From assembly GCF_018398425.1 (NCBI RefSeq), contig NZ_JADPMV010000002.1:186001-250000 (forward strand): a stretch of DNA of 64,000 nt. Direction: 5' to 3'. A program made the translations under genes and the position numbers. The notes below the pieces were generated by a model. The model was given only the letters and a program-made list of their open reading frames with translations. It was not told the origin of the DNA and did no database searches. Source of the DNA: Pseudomonas lalucatii (GTDB lineage Bacteria; Pseudomonadota; Gammaproteobacteria; Pseudomonadales; Pseudomonadaceae). Shown here piece after piece: positions 9,046-18,923 of this stretch. How positions within the stretch are numbered: position 1 is the first letter of the stretch; every line of letters starts with the position of its first letter.

Positions 9046-10206
9046 TCAGGTCCTGGTGATGCCGCTGTCGGCCGCCGCCACGGCCTGGTAGGTCTGCATC
9101 TTGCGTGCGATCTGTGCCACCTTGCGGGCGTAGTGCGGGTCGGTGGCGTAGCCGGCCTGCTGCAGCTCGCGGACGAAGCGCTCGGGATTGTCGGTGGCAT
9201 TCAGGGCCTTCTCGTAGCGACCGTTGTTCTGCAGGAAGCTCACGTAGTCCTCGAAGCTCTGCGCGAAGGAGTCATAGGCGCGGAACGAGGCCGCCTCCTT
9301 GACCGCCTTGCCGCCCTTGAACTCGGTGGTCAGCACCCGTGCCGAGGCGCCGTCCCAGCTGTTGTGGCTCTTGATGCCGAACAGGTTGTGACTGCTGCTG
9401 CCGTCCTGCTGGCGGATGATCGACTTGCCCCAGCCGGTCTCCAGGGCCGCCTGGGCCACCAGGTAACGGGCCTCGACGCCGATCTGCTCGGCCGCCTTCT
9501 CGGCCATCGGCAGCATGGCCGCGACGAACTCCTGGGGCGAGCTGAACACCGATTTGCCCCGCGCCAACTGTCGGCCACTGATGGCATCGCTGTCGCCCAG
9601 GCTCAGGGCCTTGTCCTTGGGGGCGGCGAAGGCCTGGGCGGGGATCCAGTCGCCTCCGGCCAGCGGTTGGCCATCTGCGGCGCCGGTCGCAGGCGCTATG
9701 CCGGCCAGCAGGCGGTCGCTCAGCCTGCCCGGCAGCGCCAGGCGCCGCTGATTGATCAGGGCGGCGTCATCGCGGGAGCTGTCGACCTTGGCCAGCGGCT
9801 TGCTCGGCGCGCTCGGCACCGGCGCGTCGACCTGGGCGAAGGGGTTGGGGCGCTCGCTGGGCCCCTTCAGCTTCGACATCTGCCGCACCAGCACGTCGGC
9901 CAGACCGATGCCGTTCTGGTTCTTCGACAGGGTCACCGACAGCTGCTGGTCGTGCATGTCCTGGTAGGTCTTGCCCTCGTTGCTGTTGAGGAAATTGCCC
10001 TCGCCGAACACCTCGTTGGCCGAGCGCATGGCCTTGAGCATCTCGTTGAGAAACAGCGATTCGAACTCCTGGGCGACCTTGCGGATGTTCTGCTCGCTGT
10101 CGCCGCCGAGCTTGAACTGGTTGAGACGGTTCAGGTCGGTGAAGGCGCCGCTGTCCAGCGGGCTCTTGCCGTTGCCGAGCAGGCCGGCTGAGATTCGGGA
10201 ATCCAT
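9046..10206 (-). CDS. flgJ: Rod-capping protein and peptidoglycan hydrolase FlgJ
   Basis: A 386-residue bifunctional FlgJ. Residues 25-115 are the rod-binding domain (VAQEFESLFLNEMLKAMRSA, then QQLSVTLSKNQNGIGLADVLV). A Pro/Ala linker follows, and residues 225-386 form a glucosaminidase domain of the GH73 type, with the likely catalytic Glu256 in AALETGWGKS. It caps the growing rod in the periplasm and opens the peptidoglycan layer. It lacks a Sec signal because it is exported by the flagellar apparatus. It lies 10 bp after flgI. Confidence 0.95.
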   Translation of the reverse strand: MDSRISAGLLGNGKSPLDSGAFTDLNRLNQFKLGGDSEQNIRKVAQEFESLFLNEMLKAMRSANEVFGEGNFLNSNEGKTYQDMHDQQLSVTLSKNQNGIGLADVLVRQMSKLKGPSERPNPFAQVDAPVPSAPSKPLAKVDSSRDDAALINQRRLALPGRLSDRLLAGIAPATGAADGQPLAGGDWIPAQAFAAPKDKALSLGDSDAISGRQLARGKSVFSSPQEFVAAMLPMAEKAAEQIGVEARYLVAQAALETGWGKSIIRQQDGSSSHNLFGIKSHNSWDGASARVLTTEFKGGKAVKEAASFRAYDSFAQSFEDYVSFLQNNGRYEKALNATDNPERFVRELQQAGYATDPHYARKVAQIARKMQTYQAVAAADSGITRT

Positions 10207-10216
10207 GCTCGCCTCC

Positions 10217-11314
10217 TTAGATCACGATCAGGTCGGCCTGCAGGGCGCCGGCTTGCTTGAGCGCCTCGAGGATGGCCATGAGGTCGGACGGGGCGGCGCC
10301 GACCTGGTTCACCGCGCGGACGATCTCGTCCAGGGTGGTGCCGGGGCCGAACTTGAACATCGGCTTGGCCTCCTGGTCGGCATTGACCCGCGAGCGCGGC
10401 ACCACCGCGGTCTGGCCGCCGGACAGGGCCTCGGGCTGGCTGACGATCGGGTCTTCGGTGATGGTCACGGTGAGGCTGCCGTGGGTCACCGCCGCCGGCT
10501 GCACGCGCACGTTCTGGCCGATGACGATGGTGCCGGTGCGCGAGTTGATGATGACCTTGGCCACCGCCTGGCCGGGGTTGACCTCGAGGTTCTCGAGGAT
10601 CGACAGGTAGTCGACCCGCTGGCCGGGGTCCAGCGGCGCGCTGACCCGCACCGAGCCGCCGTCGATGGCCTGGGCCACACCCGGGCCGAGCAGGTCGTTG
10701 ATCTGGTCGACGATGTTCTTCGCCGTGGTGAAGTCCGGGCGATTGAGGTTCAGGGTCAGGCTGTTGCCCTGGTCGAAACCGCTGGGCACCGGCCGCTCGA
10801 CCGTGGCGCCGCCGGGGATGCGCCCGGCCGACGGCACGTTGACGGTAATCCGCGAGCCGTCGGCACCGCCGGCATCGAAGCCGCCGACCACCAGATTGCC
10901 CTGGGCGATGGCGTAGACGTTGCCGTCGATGCCCTTGAGCGGCGTCATCAACAGGCTGCCGCCGCGCAGGCTCTTGGCGTTGCCGATCGAGGAGATGGTG
11001 ATGTCGATGGTCTGGCCCGGCTTGGCGAAGGCCGGCAGGTCGGCGTGCACCGACACCGCGGCGACGTTCTTCAGCTGCACGTTGCCACCGGCCGGCACCT
11101 TGATGCCGAACTGCGCCAGCATGTTGTTGAAGGTCTGCACGGTGAAGGGCGTCTGGGTGGTCTGGTCGCCGCTGCCGTTGAGGCCGACCACCAGGCCGTA
11201 GCCGATCAGCTGGTTGCTGCGCACGCCCTGGATGCTGGCCAGGTCCTTGAGCCGTTCGGCCTGGGCGCCGGCGGCGAGCAGCAGCAGGCAGAGGGCGGAT
11301 ATCAGTCGCGTCAT
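10217..11314 (-). CDS. flgI: Flagellar P-ring protein FlgI
   Basis: A 365-residue protein with a Sec signal peptide (about residues 1-19, cut after AGAQA) followed by [21 protein letters not shown], the conserved FlgI start. The C-terminal block [39 protein letters not shown] is also diagnostic. It forms the P ring around the rod in the periplasm, chaperoned by FlgA, which is encoded at 18951. Confidence 0.96.
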   Translation of the reverse strand: MTRLISALCLLLLAAGAQAERLKDLASIQGVRSNQLIGYGLVVGLNGSGDQTTQTPFTVQTFNNMLAQFGIKVPAGGNVQLKNVAAVSVHADLPAFAKPGQTIDITISSIGNAKSLRGGSLLMTPLKGIDGNVYAIAQGNLVVGGFDAGGADGSRITVNVPSAGRIPGGATVERPVPSGFDQGNSLTLNLNRPDFTTAKNIVDQINDLLGPGVAQAIDGGSVRVSAPLDPGQRVDYLSILENLEVNPGQAVAKVIINSRTGTIVIGQNVRVQPAAVTHGSLTVTITEDPIVSQPEALSGGQTAVVPRSRVNADQEAKPMFKFGPGTTLDEIVRAVNQVGAAPSDLMAILEALKQAGALQADLIVI

Positions 11315-11328
11315 GATCGGCTACCTGC

Positions 11329-12048
11329 TTAGAACGGGAACAGCGGGCTGAGGAAGAAGCGGTCCAGCCAGCCCGGCTGACTGGCATCGGCGAAGGCGCC
11401 GGTGCCCGAGTAGGTGATGCGCGCGTCGGCGATGCGCGTGGAGGCCACGGTGTTGTCCGTACTGATGTCGTCGGCGCGCACCAGGCCGGCGATGCGCACC
11501 AGCTCGTTGCCGGTGTTGAGGGTCATCCACTTCTCCCCGCGCACCGCCAGGATGCCGTTGGGCAGCACCTCGGCCACGGTCACGGTGATGGAGCCGGACA
11601 GGCTGTTGCCCTGGGCCGCCTTGCTGTCGCCCTTGGTGTCGCGGTTGGCGTTGTACTCGGCGCCCAGGCTCAGGTTGTCGCCGGTCAGCGGGTTGAGGAC
11701 ATTGCCCGAGCCTGGGTTGCGCAGCGACACACCGCCGCCGAACAACGACGTCAGGCCGATATTGGCGCTGCTGTCCTTGGATATCTGCGAGCCGGCGTTC
11801 TTGCTGGCCTGGGTGCGCTCGTTGAGGGTGATGGTGATGATGTCGCCGACGCGGAAGGCCTTGCGATCGCCATACAGGTTGTTCTCGAAGCCGGCCTGGT
11901 AGATCGAGCCGTTGTTCTGCGCCGCCGGCAACGGGGTGCGCGGCAGCACCGGCGCGTAATAGGGATCGTCCGGCTTCGGCGGCGGCGACACGCAGCCGCT
12001 CAGGGCCACCGTCACGAGCAGGGAAAGCACTATCATCAGCCGGTTCAT
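11329..12048 (-). CDS. flgH: Flagellar L-ring lipoprotein FlgH
   Basis: A 239-residue outer-membrane lipoprotein. The start [19 protein letters not shown] gives a lipobox with acylated Cys19, and the motif [20 protein letters not shown] is typical of FlgH. It builds the L ring that lets the rod pass the outer membrane. A much longer open frame continues upstream to 12921, but that part is the wrong-frame shadow of flgG. The start at 12048 follows from the lipobox and an AGGTAGTGG ribosome binding site. Confidence 0.95.
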   Translation of the reverse strand: MNRLMIVLSLLVTVALSGCVSPPPKPDDPYYAPVLPRTPLPAAQNNGSIYQAGFENNLYGDRKAFRVGDIITITLNERTQASKNAGSQISKDSSANIGLTSLFGGGVSLRNPGSGNVLNPLTGDNLSLGAEYNANRDTKGDSKAAQGNSLSGSITVTVAEVLPNGILAVRGEKWMTLNTGNELVRIAGLVRADDISTDNTVASTRIADARITYSGTGAFADASQPGWLDRFFLSPLFPF

Positions 12049-12107
12049 AACCACTACCTCACGGCGTTGCAAACACGACCTGGAGCGAGCCGCAGCCCGC
12101 CCGGGCC

Positions 12108-12893
12108 TTAGAGATTCTGAGTAACGAAGGACAGCATCTGGTCGGCGGTGGAGATGACCTTGGAGTTCATCTCGTAGGCGCGCTGGGTGGTGATCATATT
12201 CACCAACTCCTCGACCACGCTGACGTTGGAGTTCTCCAGGGTGTTCTGCAGGGTCGTGCCCAGGCCGTTGAGGCCCGGCGTGCCGACCTGTGGCGCGCCA
12301 CTGGAGGCGGTCTCGAGGAACTGGTTGTTGCCGATCGCTTCCAGGCCCGCGGGATTGATGAAGTCGGCAAGCTGCAGGTTGCCGACGATCTGCGGCTGCG
12401 GGTTGCCGGCAGTGGTCACCGACACGGTGCCGTCCTCGCCCACGGTGAAGGTACGCACCTCGCCCGGCAGGACGATGGCCGGCTCCAGGGCGAAGCCGCT
12501 GGAGGTGACCAGCTGGCCGTCGGCGTTCAGGTGAAAGCTGCCATCGCGGGTATAGGACACGGTGCCGTCGGGCATCAGCACCTGGAAGAAGCCGCGACCG
12601 TTGACCGCCATGTCCAGCGGCTGCTCGGTGGTCTGCAGGCTGCCGGTGGTGAAGATCTTCTGCGTGCCCACCACGCGCACCCCGGTACCCAGCTGCAGGC
12701 CAGACGGCAGCTGGCTGTCCTGGCTGGACTGGCCACCGGGCTGCCGCCGCACCTGGTACAGCAGGTCCTCGAACTCGGCACGGTCGCGCTTGAAGCCGGT
12801 GGTCGAGACGTTGGCCAGGTTGTTGGAAATGGTGGTCAGGTTCATGTCCTGGGCGGACAGACCGGTTTTGCTGACCCACAGAGCCGGAAGCAT
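12108..12893 (-). CDS. flgG: Flagellar distal rod protein FlgG
   Basis: A 261-residue rod protein, the usual length. It starts [35 protein letters not shown], with the flagellar rod/hook motif, and ends [30 protein letters not shown], the FlgG C-terminal signature. It forms the distal rod. It lies 46 bp downstream of flgF and 59 bp upstream of flgH. Confidence 0.96.
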   Translation of the reverse strand: MLPALWVSKTGLSAQDMNLTTISNNLANVSTTGFKRDRAEFEDLLYQVRRQPGGQSSQDSQLPSGLQLGTGVRVVGTQKIFTTGSLQTTEQPLDMAVNGRGFFQVLMPDGTVSYTRDGSFHLNADGQLVTSSGFALEPAIVLPGEVRTFTVGEDGTVSVTTAGNPQPQIVGNLQLADFINPAGLEAIGNNQFLETASSGAPQVGTPGLNGLGTTLQNTLENSNVSVVEELVNMITTQRAYEMNSKVISTADQMLSFVTQNL

Positions 12894-12939
12894 ATCTATT
12901 CTCCTCGGGCGTCGTTTTCACGGCGCCGCGTGCTGGTAA

Positions 12940-13677
12940 TTAGCTGATCTGCAAGACCCGCGCCATGGCCGAGGCGTTGTCCTCGGCGGTGCGCATCATC
13001 TTCACCTGCAGTTCGAATTGACGGGACAGGGAGAGGATCGCGGTCATCTCCTCCACGGCATTGACGTTGCTCGACTCGAGGAAGCCGGAGGTCACCCGCA
13101 CCGTGGCATCGGCCAGGGGCTGCGGCCCATTGAGGCGCATCAGGCCGTCGCTGCCCTTCTCCATCTGCTTGAGGTCGGGGTTGACCAGCTTCAGGCGGTC
13201 GACTTCGGCCAGCACGTTGGGCGCCTCGCCGAGGGCACGGATGCTGATGGTGCCGTCCTGGCCGATCTCGACCTTCTGCTCCGGCGGCACGGCGATCGGC
13301 CCGGCATTGCCCAGCACCGGCAAGCCGTTGCCGGTGCGCAGCATGCCCAGGGCATCGATGTTCAGGCTGGCGGTGCGCACGTAGGCCTCGCTGCCGTCCG
13401 CCGCCTGCACGGCCAGCCAGCCCTCGCCGCCGATCGCCACATCCAGGTCGCGGCCGGTTTCCTGCAAGGAGCCGGGGGTGAAATCGGTACCGGGGCGCTC
13501 GCTCATGGCATAGACCCGTGCCGGATAGCCGTCGCCGAACACCGGCATCGCGCGCGCCTGCTCGAAATCGCGGCGAAAGCCGCTGGTGGAGATGTTCGCC
13601 AGATTGTTGGCGTGGGCACGCTGGGCCAGGCTGTTGTTGTGGGCGCCGGTCATGGCGACGTACAGCATCTTGTCCAT
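12940..13677 (-). CDS. flgF: Flagellar proximal rod protein FlgF
   Basis: A 245-residue rod protein starting MDKMLYVAMTGAHNNSLAQRAHANNLANISTSGFRRD, the FlgF signature. The open frame continues 37 codons upstream into the sigma-54 promoter region, which has a non-flagellar composition, so the start at 13677 is used. It is the first gene of the flgFGHIJKL unit. Confidence 0.95.
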   Translation of the reverse strand: MDKMLYVAMTGAHNNSLAQRAHANNLANISTSGFRRDFEQARAMPVFGDGYPARVYAMSERPGTDFTPGSLQETGRDLDVAIGGEGWLAVQAADGSEAYVRTASLNIDALGMLRTGNGLPVLGNAGPIAVPPEQKVEIGQDGTISIRALGEAPNVLAEVDRLKLVNPDLKQMEKGSDGLMRLNGPQPLADATVRVTSGFLESSNVNAVEEMTAILSLSRQFELQVKMMRTAEDNASAMARVLQIS

Positions 13678-13726
13678 GGTTAGTCTCCGAGATGGGCTAG
13701 CGCCCGCTGCTCTTTGCGAGTAACCC

Positions 13727-13742
13727 AGCAAGCACCGTGCCA
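13727..13742 (-). promoter_or_regulatory. Sigma-54 promoter of flgFGHIJKL
   Basis: The minus strand reads TGGCAC, 5 bases, TTGCT, an exact -24/-12 RpoN match (TGGCACGGTGCTTGCT). It ends 50 bp before the flgF start. Flagellar RpoN promoters of this class normally need FleQ or FleR. Confidence 0.88.
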
Positions 13743-13783
13743 GCCAACGACAAAACCCGATAAGCCAATGAAATATAAGCAAT

Positions 13784-13818
13784 TTCAAAAAAGAAAAAGG
13801 CTCCCAGCGGGAGCCTTT
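13784..13818 (-). terminator. Intrinsic terminator after flgE
   Basis: A perfect 10-bp stem (aaaggctccc / gggagccttt, 13796-13818) with a 3-base loop is followed on the minus strand by TTTTTCTTTTTT. It ends the flgBCDE transcript and separates it from the flgF promoter 42 bp further on. Confidence 0.9.
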
Positions 13819-13884
13819 GAGACGGCGTTCGGCGGGAACTTGCCGCCTGCGGCAAGCGCCCGGCCGTGACCGAGCGCAGCGCGA

Positions 13885-15219
13885 TCAACGCAGGTTGATG
13901 ATGGTCTGGGTGATGGTGCTCTCGGTTTCGATGGTCTTGGCGTTGGCCTGATAGTTACGCTGGGCGACGATCATGTTGACCAGTTGCTCGGATACATCGA
14001 CGTTGGAGTCTTCCAGCGCGCCGGCCTGCAAGGCGCCCAGGGTGCCGCTGCGCGGCGTGCCGATCACCGGCTCGCCGGACTGGAAGGACTGCGCCCAGCC
14101 CGTCTTGCCGACCGGGGTCAGGCCCTGAGTATTCGCGAAGCTGGCTAGAATGACCTGCCCCTGAACCCTGGATTGACCGTTGGTGTAGCGGGCGAAGATC
14201 ACCCCGGTGTCATCGATTTCCAGCCCCGCCAACTGCCCGGTGGTGTAGCCGTCCTGGCTGACGCTGTTGACCGCGAAGGCGCTGGCGAACTGGGTGGCGT
14301 TGCGGATGTCCACCTGGATGCCCGCCGCGTTGGCGGTGGCGCCATTGGCCGACCAGACCGGCGGCACCGAACTGTCCGCTATCGCCGGCGTCCAGCCATC
14401 CAGGGTGAAGCGCCCGGTCGCCGGATCGACGGTGAAGTCTGGGCCGCCGGCGCCGTCATAGTTCCCCGATGTCAGACTGGCGACATCCAGTTGCCCGCTG
14501 GCGGTGAAACCCATGCCCATCGAATAGGGCACCGTGGAAGTCGGGTCGGCCGGGTTGCGACCATCGATCAGCACGTTCATCTGCCAGGCATTGGGCCCGC
14601 TCTTGACGAAGTACTGCGTCATGACATGGGCGTTGCCCTGGGTGTCATAGATGTTGGTGGAGGTGGCCGAGTTGTAGGTGGTCGGATCGGCCGGGTTGAA
14701 TGGCGTAGTGACGGGCACAGTGTTGGTCGAGTTCAGGTTGAACCCCTGGACCAGCGCCGTCGTCGCCTGCGGGGACTGGCTGGCCGACTCGATGCGCAGA
14801 TCGGTGATCACGCCGTTCTGCAGATTGCCGTTGGCATCGGTTGCATAGCCCTGCAGGCGGTGGCCGAAGTTGTTCACCATGAAGCCTTCGCGATCGGTAC
14901 CGAAATAGCCGGCCCTGGTGTAGCTGATCTCGCCGTTGTTGCTGGTCTGGAAGAAGCCATTGCCGTTGATGGCCAGGTCCAGGGCGTTCTGCGTGTAGTT
15001 GATATTGCCCTGGTTGAACAACTGGGCCACGTTGCTCAGCTGCACACCCGCCCCCTGCTGGTTGCTCCCGGTGCCTTGCACGGAAGCGGCATAGAGGTCG
15101 GCGAACTCGGCCCGCGACTGCTTGAAGCCAATGGTACCGGCGTTGGCGATGTTGTTGCCGGTGATATTGAGGTCACTGGTCGCAGCGCGCAGGCCACTCA
15201 GACCGATATTGAACGACAT
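13885..15219 (-). CDS. flgE: Flagellar hook protein FlgE
   Basis: A 444-residue hook protein. The N-terminus MSFNIGLSGLRAATSDLNITGNNIANAGTIGFKQSRAEF and the C-terminus EDSNVDVSEQLVNMIVAQRNYQANAKTIET are the conserved hook core, with a variable surface domain between about 150 and 360. It polymerises on the rod under the FlgD scaffold. It is the last gene of flgBCDE and is followed by a strong terminator. Confidence 0.96.
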   Translation of the reverse strand: MSFNIGLSGLRAATSDLNITGNNIANAGTIGFKQSRAEFADLYAASVQGTGSNQQGAGVQLSNVAQLFNQGNINYTQNALDLAINGNGFFQTSNNGEISYTRAGYFGTDREGFMVNNFGHRLQGYATDANGNLQNGVITDLRIESASQSPQATTALVQGFNLNSTNTVPVTTPFNPADPTTYNSATSTNIYDTQGNAHVMTQYFVKSGPNAWQMNVLIDGRNPADPTSTVPYSMGMGFTASGQLDVASLTSGNYDGAGGPDFTVDPATGRFTLDGWTPAIADSSVPPVWSANGATANAAGIQVDIRNATQFASAFAVNSVSQDGYTTGQLAGLEIDDTGVIFARYTNGQSRVQGQVILASFANTQGLTPVGKTGWAQSFQSGEPVIGTPRSGTLGALQAGALEDSNVDVSEQLVNMIVAQRNYQANAKTIETESTITQTIINLR

Positions 15220-15262
15220 GGAAGTCTCCTTTGCCGGTCGTACCGGCGACTAGATTCGCTGA

Positions 15263-15928
15263 TTACTGACCGATGACCTGCACCTGGGAGAGCGGCACAC
15301 TACCGAGCCCCGCCAGGTTCAACGTCAACTCGCTGCCACCCAGGGTGACGCTGTCGACGTTGGCCGGCAGCAGGGTGTGGAGCCCCTTGGTTTCACCCTC
15401 GTAAGTGGCCTGCGCCTCGAACTTGTAGGCACCGGGCGGCAACAGATTGCCGCCGGCGTCCTTGCCGTCCCAGATGAAGCTGACATTGCCGGCAGATTGC
15501 GGCCCCAGGTTGATCCGGTTCACCGCGGTGCCCGCACTGTCGTACACGTTGACGTAGACGTTGCTGCTAGTGGTCGGCAGCACCAGGCTGGCCTTGAAGC
15601 TCTCGCTGGTGTCGACCACCGCCTTGTCGGTCGGCACTATCACCTTGCGCCCGACCAGAGAGGAAGCCTGCAAGGCCTGGGACGACTGGTAGCCGGACAA
15701 CAGCGAACTCATGCTGGTATTGAGCTTCTCCACCCCTTCCACCGTACTGAACTGGGCCAACTGGGCGATGAACTCGCCGTTGCCCTGGGGCTCCAGCGGG
15801 TTCTGGTTGTTCAGCTGGGCAACCAGCAGGTTGAGGAACTCATTCTTGCCCAGCTCCTTGTTGGTCGAGCTGTTGTTCTGGATCTGGTACTGATCCAGTG
15901 CGGAACTGACACCACTGACGCTGCTCAT
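15263..15928 (-). CDS. flgD: Hook-capping protein FlgD
   Basis: A 221-residue hook scaffold protein. The N-terminal region contains LGKNEFLNLLVAQLNNQNPLEPQGNGEFIAQLAQFSTVEG, the FlgD signature that caps the growing hook. The C-terminal half is an FlgD immunoglobulin-like/Tudor module (GPQSAGNVSFIWDGKDAGGNLLPPGAY). It is absent from the finished flagellum. It lies between flgC and flgE. Confidence 0.95.
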   Translation of the reverse strand: MSSVSGVSSALDQYQIQNNSSTNKELGKNEFLNLLVAQLNNQNPLEPQGNGEFIAQLAQFSTVEGVEKLNTSMSSLLSGYQSSQALQASSLVGRKVIVPTDKAVVDTSESFKASLVLPTTSSNVYVNVYDSAGTAVNRINLGPQSAGNVSFIWDGKDAGGNLLPPGAYKFEAQATYEGETKGLHTLLPANVDSVTLGGSELTLNLAGLGSVPLSQVQVIGQ

Positions 15929-15949
15929 GCTTCACTCCTCGCTGGCGGC

Positions 15950-16393
15950 TCACTGACCCAGGGTCAGTACACGCTGCATCATCTGCTTGGCGGTGTTCAT
16001 CATTTCCACGTTGGTCTGGAAGGCCCGACTGGCCGAGATCATGTCGGCCATTTCCTCGACCACGTTGACGTTGGGGTAGTAGACATAGCCGTTCTCATCG
16101 GCGGCCGGATGGGTCGGCTCGTAGCGCGGCACCAGGCTGCTCTGATCCTCGACTATGCCCAGCACCTGCACACCGGCACCGGCCTGCTCCTGCTCGGCGA
16201 ACAGCGAGCCGCGGTCGCCATCCAGCGACTGCTGGAACATGGTGGCGAACACCGGATGGCGCGCACGGTAGGTCTGCTCGATGCTCGACGACACCGTCTC
16301 GGCGTTGGCGATGTTGCTGGAGATGGTGTTCAACCGAGTGCTCTGGGCGCTCATGCCGGTTCCGGCGATATTGAAGACACTGGCGAGTGACAT
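15950..16393 (-). CDS. flgC: Flagellar proximal rod protein FlgC
   Basis: A 147-residue rod protein: MSLASVFNIAGTGMSAQSTRLNTISSNIANAET at the start and PNVNVVEEMADMISASRAFQTNVEMMNTAKQMM at the end, both FlgC signatures. It forms the proximal rod with FlgB and FlgF. It lies 13 bp after flgB. Confidence 0.96.
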   Translation of the reverse strand: MSLASVFNIAGTGMSAQSTRLNTISSNIANAETVSSSIEQTYRARHPVFATMFQQSLDGDRGSLFAEQEQAGAGVQVLGIVEDQSSLVPRYEPTHPAADENGYVYYPNVNVVEEMADMISASRAFQTNVEMMNTAKQMMQRVLTLGQ

Positions 16394-16406
16394 GGCTCGG
16401 ACTCCT

Positions 16407-16814
16407 TTAATCGCCGCGCAGGGCGCTGACCAGCCCTTTGAACTTGCTGTTGAGGAAGGTGAAGCTGGCCTGGAAGTTCACCGCGTTTTCCGCGTAGTTG
16501 GACTGCTCGATCTGAGGATCGACGGTGTTCTGGTCGATGGAGGCATGCAACGGGGTACGGTAGACCAGGCTGGCATCGCCCATGCTCAGGCCCTCGGCGG
16601 CGATATGCCGGCTGTCGGTACGGCTCAGCCCCACAGCGCCACGCTGAGTCTTGGCGCTCTGCTCGGCCAGTACCGCGGCGAAATCCAGGTCGCGAGCCTT
16701 GTAGTTGGGCGTATCGGCGTTGGCCATGTTGTTGGCCAACACCTCGGCACGCTGGGCGCGAAAGCCGAGGGTTTTTTCATGGATGCCGAGTGCGCTGTCG
16801 AAGCTGATGCTCAT
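16407..16814 (-). CDS. flgB: Flagellar proximal rod protein FlgB
   Basis: A 135-residue protein starting MSISFDSALGIHEKTLGFRAQRAEVLANNMANADTPNYKARDLDF, the FlgB signature. It is first in flgBCDE, 50 bp downstream of an exact sigma-54 promoter, and forms the innermost rod segment that joins to FliE at the MS ring. Confidence 0.96.
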   Translation of the reverse strand: MSISFDSALGIHEKTLGFRAQRAEVLANNMANADTPNYKARDLDFAAVLAEQSAKTQRGAVGLSRTDSRHIAAEGLSMGDASLVYRTPLHASIDQNTVDPQIEQSNYAENAVNFQASFTFLNSKFKGLVSALRGD

Positions 16815-16864
16815 GGTCAGGAACCCTTGCCGTATGGCTTACCTGTTGTCCGTGCAAGACATAC

Positions 16865-16880
16865 AGCAAGGTGCGTGCCA
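16865..16880 (-). promoter_or_regulatory. Sigma-54 promoter of flgBCDE
   Basis: The minus strand reads TGGCACGCACCTTGCT: TGGCAC, 5 bases, TTGCT, an exact -24/-12 RpoN promoter, 50 bp before the flgB start. The upstream AT-rich stretch (16881-16920) could hold the activator or bending site. Confidence 0.9.
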
Positions 16881-17006
16881 ACAAATAAATTCGTTTTATT
16901 TCAATGACTTATTAAGTTGTCCGGCTTCACCTAAGGCCTGAGCGGCAAAGCCTTTCCGCCTCCTGGCAAGCAAGGCGGCAATTCGCCCCGGCGCTTGCCG
17001 CCGCCG

Positions 17007-17039
17007 CAACGAAAAACGGGAGGCCGCTGGCCTCCCGTT
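17007..17039 (-). terminator. Intrinsic terminator after cheR
   Basis: A perfect 11-bp stem (aacgggaggcc / ggcctcccgtt, 17015-17039) with a 3-base loop is followed on the minus strand by TTTTTCG. It lies 28 bp after the cheR stop and insulates flgB from cheV-cheR transcription. Confidence 0.9.
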
Positions 17040-17067
17040 CTCGCTCGAGTCGCGCGCAACGGCGCGT

Positions 17068-17895
17068 TCACTTCGCCTTGTAGATGATTCCCGGGCTGCA
17101 CTGCACCATCTGGTAACGCTCCGGCAGGCCGTTGAGCGCCTCCGAGGCACCGAGAAACAGGTAGCCGCCAGGCTTCAGCATGGCGTGGATACGCGTGAGG
17201 ATGTCCTTCTTCACCTCGGCGGAGAAGTAGATCAGCACGTTGCGGCAGAACACGATGTCGAACTTGCCGAGACTGGCGTAGCTGTCCAGCAGGTTCAGCG
17301 GGCGAAACTCGACGCGGCTCCTGACGGCCGGCTTGATCACCCAACGCCCCGGCCCTTTCGGGTCGAAGTAGCGCTGCAGACGCTCCTGGGACAGGCCCCG
17401 CCCCATCGCCAGGCTGTCGTACTCACCGGACTTGCAGTTGGCCAGCATCGAGGGCGACAGGTCGGTTGCGACGATCTGCACCCCGGCCTTGAGCTGACCT
17501 ATGTTGGTCCTCTCGAACTCATCGATGCTCATCGACAGGGAATAGGGCTCCTGGCCGGAGGAACAGGCCGCCGACCAGATCCGCAGACGCTGCCCGGGGC
17601 TGGCCTTGAGCATTTCCGGCAGCACCCGGTTCTTCAACACTTCGAACGGATAGGTGTCGCGAAACCACAGGGTTTCATTGGTGGTCATGGCATCCACCAC
17701 CTGCTCGCGCAAACCGCTGCGCGGCTGGCTTTGCATGCGCTGCACCAACTCCCCCAGGCTCTTGATGGCATGCTGCTCCATCAGTTTGTTCAGCCGACTG
17801 GAAACCAGATACTGCTTGTTGCTGCCCAGCAGGATGCCGCAGGCTTTTTCCAGGAATACCCGGAACTGCTCGAAATCCAAATTACCTGAAGACAC
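17068..17895 (-). CDS. cheR: Chemotaxis protein methyltransferase CheR
   Basis: A 275-residue SAM-dependent methyltransferase that methylates glutamates on chemoreceptors. It has the CheR N-terminal helical domain (FEQFRVFLEKACGILLGSNKQYLVSSRLNKLM), the TNETLWFRD motif, the SAM site IWSAACSSGQEPYSLSM and the IVFCRNVLIYFS motif near the C-terminus. The GTG at 17895 is preferred: GAGG lies at a good distance and the protein then aligns in length with Pseudomonas CheR1. An ATG 21 bp upstream (17916) has no ribosome binding site. It follows cheV by 45 bp and ends in a terminator. Confidence 0.94.
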   Translation of the reverse strand: MSSGNLDFEQFRVFLEKACGILLGSNKQYLVSSRLNKLMEQHAIKSLGELVQRMQSQPRSGLREQVVDAMTTNETLWFRDTYPFEVLKNRVLPEMLKASPGQRLRIWSAACSSGQEPYSLSMSIDEFERTNIGQLKAGVQIVATDLSPSMLANCKSGEYDSLAMGRGLSQERLQRYFDPKGPGRWVIKPAVRSRVEFRPLNLLDSYASLGKFDIVFCRNVLIYFSAEVKKDILTRIHAMLKPGGYLFLGASEALNGLPERYQMVQCSPGIIYKAK

Positions 17896-17940
17896 TCGCG
17901 AGGCCTCGCCAATCATAGTGTTGTGCCGAAAGACGCACCC

Positions 17941-18873
17941 TCAGCCCTGATCTATCGAATTGATGCGTTCAGCCACCCGCGACGCCAGATCGTCCGGACG
18001 GAACTTGGCCAGAAAATCATCGGCCCCCACCTTGCGCACCATGGCCTGGTTGAACACACCAGAAAGCGAAGTATGCAGGATGATATGCAGCTTCTGCATG
18101 CGCGGATCCGCACGAATCTCCGCCGTCAGGGTATAGCCGTCCATCTCCGGCATCTCGATGTCGGAGATCAGCATCAGAAACTCTTCAGCCGGGTTCTTGC
18201 CCTCCTCCACCATCGCCTTGAGATATTCCAGGGCCTGGCGGCCATCGTTCAGGGCGACCACCTCGACACCGACGGTCTGCAGGCAGCGGGTCACCTGCTT
18301 GCGCGCCACCGAGGAATCGTCGCAGGTCAGCACCCGCTTGCTCATCGCCTTGGCCTGGACCTGATGATTCAGGATGCCCTCGGAAATGACCTCGGAGGTC
18401 GGCGCCACCTCGGCGAGGATCTTCTCCACATCGATGATTTCCACCAGCTGCTGATCCAGGTGAGTCACCGCGGTAAGGTAATGATCGCGGCCCGCCCCCT
18501 TGGGTGGCGGATGGATTCCCTCCCAGTTCATGTTGACGATGCGCTCCACCGAGTGCACCAGGAAGCCCTGAACCTTGGTGTTGTATTCGGTGATGATGAC
18601 GAAGCTGTTCTCCAGGCTCCTCAATGGCGCCTTACCGGTCGCCATGGACAGGTCGAGAATGGGGATGGTGCCGCCACGAATGCTGGCGACCCCCCGGACC
18701 ACCGGACTGGACTTCGGCATGATGGTGAGCTTGGGGCACTGCAGCACCTCCTTCACCTTGAACACGTTGATCCCATACAGCTGGCTGCCGTTGAGACGAA
18801 ACAACAGCAGCTCCAAACGATTCTGTCCCACCAGCTGAGTTCGCTGATTTACCGAATCCAATACTCCGGCCAT
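17941..18873 (-). CDS. cheV: Chemotaxis coupling protein CheV
   Basis: A 310-residue CheW-receiver fusion. Residues 15-160 are the CheW-like domain that couples receptors to CheA; residues 178-305 are a response receiver with phospho-acceptor Asp238 in LISDIEMPEMDGY and conserved acidic pair Asp185-Asp186. Phosphorylation is thought to adjust coupling during adaptation. It is transcribed divergently from flgA, with only 77 bp between them, and forms a unit with cheR. Confidence 0.95.
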   Translation of the reverse strand: MAGVLDSVNQRTQLVGQNRLELLLFRLNGSQLYGINVFKVKEVLQCPKLTIMPKSSPVVRGVASIRGGTIPILDLSMATGKAPLRSLENSFVIITEYNTKVQGFLVHSVERIVNMNWEGIHPPPKGAGRDHYLTAVTHLDQQLVEIIDVEKILAEVAPTSEVISEGILNHQVQAKAMSKRVLTCDDSSVARKQVTRCLQTVGVEVVALNDGRQALEYLKAMVEEGKNPAEEFLMLISDIEMPEMDGYTLTAEIRADPRMQKLHIILHTSLSGVFNQAMVRKVGADDFLAKFRPDDLASRVAERINSIDQG

Positions 18874-18923
18874 GCCCCAACCCCTTCAGTTTGCGTAGCG
18901 CACATTGTGCTCAGCGTAGCAGG

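Noticed and set aside
11329..12921. FlgH as a 530-residue protein
   Set aside because: The upstream 290 codons are the wrong frame of flgG; a lipobox start at 12048 explains the gene.
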